This document shows positions 1-4,406 of a stretch of 6,386 nt of DNA, piece by piece. The first letter of the stretch is position 1. Each line of letters opens with the position of its first letter. Below the pieces are notes generated by a model that searched no databases, was not told the DNA's origin, and was given only the letters and a program-made list of their open reading frames with translations. Position numbers and translations under genes: made by a program. The stretch is from an uncultured Methylophilaceae bacterium. Lineage in GTDB: Bacteria; Pseudomonadota; Gammaproteobacteria; Burkholderiales; Methylophilaceae. The DNA is taken from positions 1-6,386 of the forward strand of contig CALKDJ010000055.1 in assembly GCA_938084195.1 (NCBI GenBank), given 5' to 3'.

Positions 1-785
1 AAGTAAATGAGGCTGAGAAAAATGATATTGAATCCAAAATAGAGTCTACTTTTAATTTTTTGAGAAAATATAAGCTAAATGCAGATGAATTAATGGAGAT
101 AAGCAGGCATTGGGAGAATAGGATTAATGACCTTAATCTTCTTGTAAATGAAAAAGATAAGAGTGAAGTACTTACAAAGGCAAGAGAAAATTATAATAAT
201 GTTGCTAAGGAACTGAGTAAAAAAAGGGAAATAGCAAGCAAAAGATTAAGTGATCAAATTACGAATAAATTAAAGGAGCTATCATTTAAAAATGCAAAAT
301 TTAAAGTTAATTTGTTAAGTGGTAATCCTTCTGTAAATGGAAATGAACAAATTGAATTTCTGATAGCAACTCATCTTGAGGCTGATCTAAGGCCAATTCA
401 AAAAGTCGCATCGGGAGGGGAGTTATCAAGAATAAGTCTTGCGATTAGAGTGTCTTCTATGACTGAGATAGATGTGCCTATTATGATTTTTGACGAGGTG
501 GATGTGGGTATAGGCGGGGGAGTAGCTGAAATTGTTGGAAATTTATTAAAATCGTTAAGTGATTTTAATGACCGTCAAATTTTTGTGATCACTCATCTTC
601 CTCAGGTTGCTGCGAAGTCGAAATACCATTTTAGAGTATCCAAAAATACTATTGCAAAAGAGACAAAAAGTAATATTGAGTTCTTGGAAAACGAAGAGCG
701 GATCCAGGAAATTGCAAGAATGCTTGGGGGACTAGACATCACTGCCACTACTTTGGAGCATGCAAAAGAAATATTGGCTAATTGA
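1..785 (+). CDS. recN: DNA repair protein RecN, C-terminal half (5' truncated by window edge)
   Basis: RecN is an SMC-like ATPase of recombinational double-strand break repair that acts on DNA in the cytoplasm. The reading frame is open to the left edge (first whole codon at position 3), so about 260 C-terminal residues are visible against roughly 550 in E. coli RecN; the Walker A half lies outside the window. Seen in order: the end of the long charged coiled-coil arm (to about position 290), the ABC signature VASGGELSR at 405-431, the Walker B segment IMIFDEVDVG at 480-509, and the H-loop-like THLPQVA at 591-611. The end, with a conserved ARMLGG segment, is a normal RecN C-terminus, and the gene stops with TGA. 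The TTG at 60 lies inside the arm and is not the start. The gene converges on fur with 18 bases between the stop codons. No defect is visible. Confidence 0.96.
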   Translation, partial: VNEAEKNDIESKIESTFNFLRKYKLNADELMEISRHWENRINDLNLLVNEKDKSEVLTKARENYNNVAKELSKKREIASKRLSDQITNKLKELSFKNAKFKVNLLSGNPSVNGNEQIEFLIATHLEADLRPIQKVASGGELSRISLAIRVSSMTEIDVPIMIFDEVDVGIGGGVAEIVGNLLKSLSDFNDRQIFVITHLPQVAAKSKYHFRVSKNTIAKETKSNIEFLENEERIQEIARMLGGLDITATTLEHAKEILAN

Positions 786-803
786 TCTTTTTTAGATTGC
801 TAG

Positions 804-1235
804 CTATCTCTTGGCTTTGTGTGGGCAAGCTTTTTTTGCACAATCACCATAAATATAAAGTGAATGTTCAATTATTTTAAAACCTAAATTGTCTGCAACT
901 TCAACTTGAAGTTTCTCAATATCATCATTTCTAAATTCTTCAACATGTCCGCATTGAAGACAGACAATATGATCATGATGTGATTTTTCATTAAGTTCAA
1001 ATACTGCTTTATCACTTTCAAAATGATGTCTAATTAAAATACCAGCTTGTTCAAATTGTGTGAGAACTCGATATATAGTTGCAAGACCTATCTCCTCACT
1101 AGTATTTATCATTAATTTGTAGATATCTTCTGCAGAAAGGTGCCTTTCTTTACTGTTTTGAAATATATCAAGTATTTTTATTCTTGGAAGTGTAGCTTTT
1201 AATCCTGTCTTTTTAAGCTGGATATGTTCTTCCAT
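804..1235 (-). CDS. fur: Ferric uptake regulator Fur
   Basis: Fur is a cytoplasmic dimeric metalloregulator that, with Fe(II), represses iron-uptake genes. The 143-residue product aligns along its whole length with E. coli Fur (148 aa), one residue out of register. The N-terminal winged helix includes the recognition segment GLATIYRVLTQFEQAGI (residues 50-66), and the C-terminal half is the dimerisation domain. Metal ligands known from the family are present: H32, E80, H86-H87-D88-H89, E107 and H124, plus the structural cysteines C92/C95 and C132/C137. This full set marks it as Fur proper; Zur or PerR are less likely given the LKKTGLKATLPRIKIL start typical of proteobacterial Fur. The ATG at 1235 is supported by GGAG (1244-1241) five bases upstream. 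The gene converges on recN and diverges from bamE. I see no convincing 19-bp Fur box in the upstream spacer, so autoregulation is not shown. Confidence 0.97.
   Translation of the reverse strand: MEEHIQLKKTGLKATLPRIKILDIFQNSKERHLSAEDIYKLMINTSEEIGLATIYRVLTQFEQAGILIRHHFESDKAVFELNEKSHHDHIVCLQCGHVEEFRNDDIEKLQVEVADNLGFKIIEHSLYIYGDCAKKACPHKAKR
814..837 (+). terminator. Weak candidate rho-independent terminator for recN
   Basis: A short stem pairs G814-C815-T816-T817 and G819 (T818 bulged) with C826-A827-A828-G829-C830, and seven T residues follow at 831-837. This is the layout of an intrinsic terminator for rightward transcription leaving recN, but the stem has only five pairs and lies inside the 3' end of the opposing fur gene, where the T run is also simply two Lys codons read on the other strand. 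It could be chance. No better terminator is visible between the two genes. Confidence 0.25.
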
Positions 1236-1240
1236 AAATT

Positions 1241-1244
1241 CTCC
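1241..1244 (-). promoter_or_regulatory. Ribosome binding site of fur
   Basis: On the minus strand GGAG ends five bases before the ATG of fur. This spacing supports the ATG at 1233-1235 as the start. Confidence 0.75.
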
Positions 1245-1255
1245 AAAATTGTAAA

Positions 1256-1283
1256 TTAAAAGTTAATATTCACATGGTATATT
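1256..1283 (+). promoter_or_regulatory. Candidate extended -10 promoter for bamE-dapB
   Basis: TTAAAA (1256-1261) is followed after 16 bases by TATATT (1278-1283), which is preceded by TGG (1275-1277), so an extended -10 TGn-TATATT is formed. Transcription would start near 1290, giving a leader of about 25 bases before the bamE ATG. AT-rich sequence yields such matches easily, so support comes mainly from the TGn element and the position in a divergent spacer. I could not pick a convincing promoter for fur on the other strand. Confidence 0.4.
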
Positions 1284-1289
1284 ATGAAT
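1268..1289. repeat. Imperfect inverted repeat in the fur-bamE spacer
   Basis: The arms ATTCA (1268-1272) and TGAAT (1285-1289) are perfect complements at the ends of a 22-base interval, with partial further pairing inside. The interval covers the candidate -10 of bamE, where an operator would act. It does not match the Fur-box consensus well. The arms are short and AT-rich, so chance is quite possible. Confidence 0.25.
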
Positions 1290-1314
1290 CTTTGCAAATA
1301 AACCCTTATTTTCT

Positions 1315-2328
1315 ATGCGATTGTTTTTTTTATTTTTTATTGTAATTTTATATGGATGTGCAACACCAGATTTAAATGCACCTATTGTGTATAAAATGGA
1401 AATACAACAAGGCAATGAGATTGATAGTGAAATGTTGCTAAAGTTAAAGCCCGGTATGACTAAATCTCAAGTTAAGTTTATTCTTGGAACCCCACTAATT
1501 GCAGATAGTTTTCATAAAGATCGTTGGGACTATTTATATGTAATAAACACATATGACAGTACTAAAAATAAGCTTGGGTTTACTGAAAGAAGGCACGTGG
1601 TGTTGAATTTCGAGAAAGAATTACTTAAAGCTATTACAGGCGAAGTAATACCAAGTAAAGGAGATATAGATGTAAATAAAAAAGAAAAATTAAAAGAACA
1701 TGTAATAACCAAAGAAACGAATAATGAAATGCAAAGTGAAGAAGACTCATGGGTGGATAAAATGAAATTTTGGGAGTCTGATGAGGCCAATCAAGCCGAA
1801 GTAATAGAGACGCAAAGAAAAGAAATTGACCAAGAAATTAAAAAGGCAGAAGAAACAAAGCAAATGCAGTCTGATAAACAAAATCAAAATAAACCAGAAA
1901 AAAATAAAACAGAAGAAAAAACAGAAAATAAAAAGACACCAACAGCTAATGAAGAAACGAAAAAGGAAGAAGATTCTTGGATAGATAAAATGAAATTTTG
2001 GGAGTCTGATGAGTCTAAACAAATCGAAGTAAATGAAATAAAAAAGGAAAAAATTAAAGATAGCATTCAAAATGAGAAAGAGAATCAAACAGAAAAAATT
2101 AGAGAGGAAGTGATTCAAGAGGTTGAAGTTGAAAATAAAATGCTAGATACAAAAGATTCAGTCAATGAAGTTATAAAAAAAGATATTTCTCAAGAAAAGG
2201 AAGAAGAACAATTAAAGGTTAAAGAAAATGATCTTAAGGAGCAAGCAAAGTCGAAACAAGATATAATTGACAATAAATCAGATGAACCAGATTATTTTGA
2301 CTTAATGCTAGAAAAAATTGGATTTTAA
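1315..2328 (+). CDS. bamE: BamE-family outer membrane lipoprotein with a long charged, repeat-bearing tail
   Basis: BamE (SmpA/OmlA) is a lipoprotein subunit of the BAM complex that inserts beta-barrel proteins into the outer membrane. Seen: a hydrophobic signal peptide ending in the lipobox-like LYGC, so Cys15 would be lipidated; Ala at +2 predicts sorting to the outer membrane. The BamE domain covers about residues 25-112, with YKMEIQQGN (26-34), the hallmark LKPGMTKSQVKFILGTPL (44-61), Trp71 and a final beta strand around RRHVVLNF. E. coli BamE ends near this point (113 aa), but this protein continues for more than 200 residues rich in Lys, Glu, Asn and Gln, with a 16-residue repeat (142-157 and 218-233) and an aromatic C-terminus DYFDLMLEKIGF. 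The tail should be periplasmic and helical or disordered; its role is unknown. An in-frame TGA at 1285 leaves ATG 1315 as the start; no clear ribosome binding site precedes it. dapB follows after 3 bases. Confidence 0.9.
   Translation: MRLFFLFFIVILYGCATPDLNAPIVYKMEIQQGNEIDSEMLLKLKPGMTKSQVKFILGTPLIADSFHKDRWDYLYVINTYDSTKNKLGFTERRHVVLNFEKELLKAITGEVIPSKGDIDVNKKEKLKEHVITKETNNEMQSEEDSWVDKMKFWESDEANQAEVIETQRKEIDQEIKKAEETKQMQSDKQNQNKPEKNKTEEKTENKKTPTANEETKKEEDSWIDKMKFWESDESKQIEVNEIKKEKIKDSIQNEKENQTEKIREEVIQEVEVENKMLDTKDSVNEVIKKDISQEKEEEQLKVKENDLKEQAKSKQDIIDNKSDEPDYFDLMLEKIGF
1738..1785 (+). repeat. Intragenic direct repeat, copy 1 (bamE tail)
   Basis: This 48-base unit encodes EEDSWVDKMKFWESDE (residues 142-157) and differs at 4 bases from the copy at 1966-2013. 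The last 30 bases (1756-1785) are identical in both copies. Two Trp residues and a Phe stand out in a tail otherwise almost free of aromatic residues. Confidence 0.95.
1966..2013 (+). repeat. Intragenic direct repeat, copy 2 (bamE tail)
   Basis: This is the second copy of the unit, encoding EEDSWIDKMKFWESDE (residues 218-233), 228 bases (76 codons) downstream of copy 1 and in the same frame. Weaker resemblance continues on both sides (an 'ETxxE' segment before, a 'xQxEVxE' segment after), so the duplicated unit was probably longer and has since diverged. Confidence 0.95.
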
Positions 2329-2331
2329 GAC

Positions 2332-3144
2332 ATGAATCACACCCTTAATATTATTGTTGTCGGAGCTACAGGTAAGATGGGCCAAACTTTAATACAGGAG
2401 ATTCATCATGATAACCAAACAAAATTAGTTGGGGCATTAGATCATGAAAAAGCGAATCACCTCGGAGAGGATGCTGGTTATTTTTGTGGAATCAAAACAG
2501 GCATCGTTATACAACCAAAGTTTGATGCCATTTCTGAAAAAGCGGATATTCTCATTGACTTCACAAGGCCTAAGGCAAGCAATAATTACATAGACTTATG
2601 CCAAAAAAATAAAATTAACTATGTCTTAGGGACAACTGGTTTTTCAGAGGCTGAAAAAGATAACATTGCCAATGTGGCAAAAAATATTGCAATATGTTTT
2701 GCGCCAAATATGAGTATTGGAATAAATCTTTTATTATCACTTGTCGAGTCTGCAACTGCAATAATGCACGAAGATTTTGATATTGAAATAATCGAATCTC
2801 ATCATAAGGACAAAGTAGATGCACCATCTGGCACTGCAGTTAGTTTGGGTGAGTCGGTAGCAAAAAGTTCAGGAAGGTCCCTTAAAGAACATGGAACATT
2901 TAAACGCACAGGTATAATGCCCTCTCGCAAGCGAAACGAAATTGGATTCTCTGTTATCAGAGGAGGGGACATAGTTGGGGATCATACCGTCTTGTATGCG
3001 GGTGACGGTGAAAGAATAGAGTTAACCCATAAAGCGAGCAATAGAAAAACGTTTGCTAAAGGGGCTTTAAGAGCAGCAAAGTTCTTAGCAGATAAAACTA
3101 ATGGCCTATTCGATATGCAGGATGTTCTGGGCTTAAAACAATAA
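2332..3144 (+). CDS. dapB: 4-hydroxy-tetrahydrodipicolinate reductase DapB
   Basis: DapB is a cytoplasmic NAD(P)H-dependent enzyme that reduces the DapA product to tetrahydrodipicolinate in the lysine/meso-diaminopimelate pathway. The 270-residue length is normal (E. coli 273). Seen in order: the Rossmann nucleotide-binding loop VVGATGKMGQ (9-18), DFTRP (76-80), GTTGF (100-104), and the family signature IESHHKDKVDAPSGTA (154-169), whose H157, H158 and K161 correspond to the catalytic/substrate residues H159, H160 and K163 of E. coli. RGGDIVGDHT (210-219) and LTHKAS (231-236) complete the substrate domain, and the C-terminus LFDMQDVLGL is typical. The ATG lies 3 bases after the bamE stop with a weak GGA (2320-2322) nine bases upstream, so expression as a bamE-dapB operon is likely. 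No clear terminator follows. Confidence 0.98.
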   Translation: MNHTLNIIVVGATGKMGQTLIQEIHHDNQTKLVGALDHEKANHLGEDAGYFCGIKTGIVIQPKFDAISEKADILIDFTRPKASNNYIDLCQKNKINYVLGTTGFSEAEKDNIANVAKNIAICFAPNMSIGINLLLSLVESATAIMHEDFDIEIIESHHKDKVDAPSGTAVSLGESVAKSSGRSLKEHGTFKRTGIMPSRKRNEIGFSVIRGGDIVGDHTVLYAGDGERIELTHKASNRKTFAKGALRAAKFLADKTNGLFDMQDVLGLKQ

Positions 3145-3174
3145 AAATTATATCCCAAAATTGAACGTTTTAAA

Positions 3175-3203
3175 TTGCTGTAAACACCTTATTCATTTAT
3201 AAT
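3175..3203 (+). promoter_or_regulatory. Sigma-70 promoter of carAB
   Basis: A perfect -10 TATAAT (3198-3203) follows TTGCTG (3175-3180; three of six consensus bases) at the optimal 17-base spacing. Transcription would start near 3210, leaving a leader of about 60 bases before the carA start. This gives carAB its own promoter apart from bamE-dapB. The -35 is weak, but the exact -10 and spacing just upstream of the gene make it the best promoter in the window. Confidence 0.65.
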
Positions 3204-3212
3204 CTCATCGAG

Positions 3213-3240
3213 CGGGAGAATTATATTCACCCGTTTGTTG
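3213..3240 (+). promoter_or_regulatory. Hairpin in the carA leader (candidate attenuator or operator)
   Basis: CGGG (3213-3216) pairs with CCCG (3230-3233) and GAAT (3218-3221) with ATTC (3225-3228), separated by one A-A mismatch and a TAT loop. The T-rich stretch TTTGTTGT follows directly. As RNA it would lie just after the predicted transcription start and resembles a weak intrinsic terminator or attenuator. As DNA the same palindrome could be an operator; its core loosely recalls an arginine box (ATTCA is present, but the left half and spacing do not fit well). carAB genes are often controlled by pyrimidines and arginine, so some control here is expected, but the mechanism is inferred. Confidence 0.5.
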
Positions 3241-3260
3241 TATCTAGCTTTAATTACCTT

Positions 3261-3265
3261 AGGAG
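3261..3265 (+). promoter_or_regulatory. Ribosome binding site of carA (decides the TTG start at 3272)
   Basis: AGGAG at 3261-3265 is the clearest Shine-Dalgarno sequence in the window. It abuts the in-frame TTG at 3266 with no spacer, so that codon cannot be the start. The next in-frame TTG at 3272 lies six bases downstream, which is the right spacing. Confidence 0.85.
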
Positions 3266-3271
3266 TTGTGT

Positions 3272-4405
3272 TTGTCGCATAAAAAGCCGGCCATCTTAGT
3301 GCTTGCAGACGGAACAAAGTTTCGAGGTAATTCAATTGGTGTTGACGGTTATACTGTTGGTGAAGTAGTTTTTAATACCGCCATGACTGGTTACCAAGAA
3401 ATTCTTACAGATCCATCCTACACTGAGCAATTAGTTTGCCTAACTTATCCTCATATTGGAAATACCGGCATCAATTTGGAAGATATAGAATCTCCCAAAA
3501 TTAATGCAAGTGGCCTTATCATAAAAGACCTACCTATTTATGCATCCAATTTCAGGAAAAAGTATACATTAGCCCAATATTGTGAGAATGAAAATCTGGT
3601 TGCTATTGCTGACATTGATACCCGTGAATTAACAAGACATATTAGAAAAAATGGTGCACAAGCAGGATGTATATATGTGTCTGGTCAGGAGGAAAAAGCT
3701 TTAGAAATGGCAAGAAAATTTCCAGGATTATCGGGTATGGATTTAGCAAAAGTAGTAACTACATCAAAAAAATATAGTGTTACTGAGGGTGAGTGGTCAT
3801 TAGGCTTAGGATATGAAAGTAAACCAAAATCTTTTTTAAAGATTGCAGCTTATGACTATGGGGTGAAAAAAAATATTTTAAGAATGCTTGTTTCGAGGGG
3901 GTGTGAAGTCGAAGTATTTCCTGCAAACTTTCCCATTGAAGATATTCTAAAATCAAAACCTGACGGAGTATTCTTATCAAATGGGCCAGGTGATCCAGAG
4001 CCATGTGATTATGCTATAAAAAATATCAAGATATTACTTGATAAAAAAATTCCAACATTTGGCATATGTTTAGGTCATCAACTGCTTGCAATTGCCGCTG
4101 GAGCTAAAACAAAAAAAATGAAATTTGGCCATCATGGAGCAAATCATCCTGTTCAAGACTTACAATCAAAGAAGGTTTTTATTACCAGCCAAAACCATGG
4201 TTTCGCAGTTGATGATCAAAACTTACCCAATCAGGTAGAGGTAACCCATCAATCATTATTTGATAACACGATTCAAGGGATTAAGATTAAAAATGTTCCT
4301 GCTTTTAGTTTTCAGGGTCATCCTGAAGCTAGCCCTGGACCTTCGGAAATGAGTTATCTGTTTGATCGTTTTATCAGTTTAATGTTGGATAAAAAGGCTT
4401 CATAG
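3272..4405 (+). CDS. carA: Carbamoyl-phosphate synthase small (glutaminase) subunit CarA
   Basis: CarA hydrolyses glutamine and passes ammonia through a tunnel to CarB, which makes carbamoyl phosphate for pyrimidine and arginine synthesis in the cytoplasm. The product from TTG 3272 is 377 residues, close to the E. coli 382. The N-terminal CPSase small-chain domain includes [16 protein letters not shown] (35-50) and [12 protein letters not shown] (114-125). The C-terminal class I glutamine amidotransferase domain starts near residue 190 and holds SNGPGDP (236-242), the nucleophile elbow GICLGHQ with Cys266, and HPEASPGP with His350 and Glu352, matching the triad C269/H353/E355 of E. coli at a constant offset of three. 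The TTG start is chosen because AGGAG lies six bases upstream. Its own promoter and leader hairpin lie upstream; carB begins one base after the TAG stop, so the subunits are almost certainly made from one transcript in matched amounts. Confidence 0.98.
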   Translation: MSHKKPAILVLADGTKFRGNSIGVDGYTVGEVVFNTAMTGYQEILTDPSYTEQLVCLTYPHIGNTGINLEDIESPKINASGLIIKDLPIYASNFRKKYTLAQYCENENLVAIADIDTRELTRHIRKNGAQAGCIYVSGQEEKALEMARKFPGLSGMDLAKVVTTSKKYSVTEGEWSLGLGYESKPKSFLKIAAYDYGVKKNILRMLVSRGCEVEVFPANFPIEDILKSKPDGVFLSNGPGDPEPCDYAIKNIKILLDKKIPTFGICLGHQLLAIAAGAKTKKMKFGHHGANHPVQDLQSKKVFITSQNHGFAVDDQNLPNQVEVTHQSLFDNTIQGIKIKNVPAFSFQGHPEASPGPSEMSYLFDRFISLMLDKKAS

Positions 4406-4406
4406 A

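Noticed and set aside
60..62. TTG as a possible start for a separate 241-residue gene
   Set aside because: The frame is open to the window edge (first codon at 3) and the protein is the inside of RecN, so the TTG is an ordinary Leu codon.
1747..2118. A 123-codon minus-strand open frame, very rich in Phe, Leu and Ile, that looks like a membrane protein
   Set aside because: It is the mirror of the Lys/Glu-rich bamE tail: AAA and GAA codons read backwards give TTT and TTC. It has no ribosome binding site or family resemblance, and the plus-strand gene is clear. The same holds for the minus-strand frames at 1530-1790 and 1884-2066.
1315..2328. The oversized bamE as a fusion of BamE with a second known domain, for example a TonB- or TolA-like periplasmic spanner
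   Set aside because: Lys/Glu-rich tails superficially recall TolA and TonB linkers, but I see no N-terminal membrane anchor of that type and no globular C-terminal domain, so a fusion is not supported.
3145..3180. Possible terminator after dapB in the AAAATTGAACGTTTTAAATT segment
   Set aside because: Only short A/T arms can pair and no T run follows a GC-containing stem, so I do not call a terminator.
3235..3282. Short open frame starting TTG-TTG and coding about 15 mostly hydrophobic residues in the carA leader, overlapping the carA start
   Set aside because: The nearest purine-rich sequence (GGGAG, 3214-3218) is about 16 bases upstream and inside the hairpin stem, and the codons show no runs of one amino acid as a classical attenuator leader peptide would.
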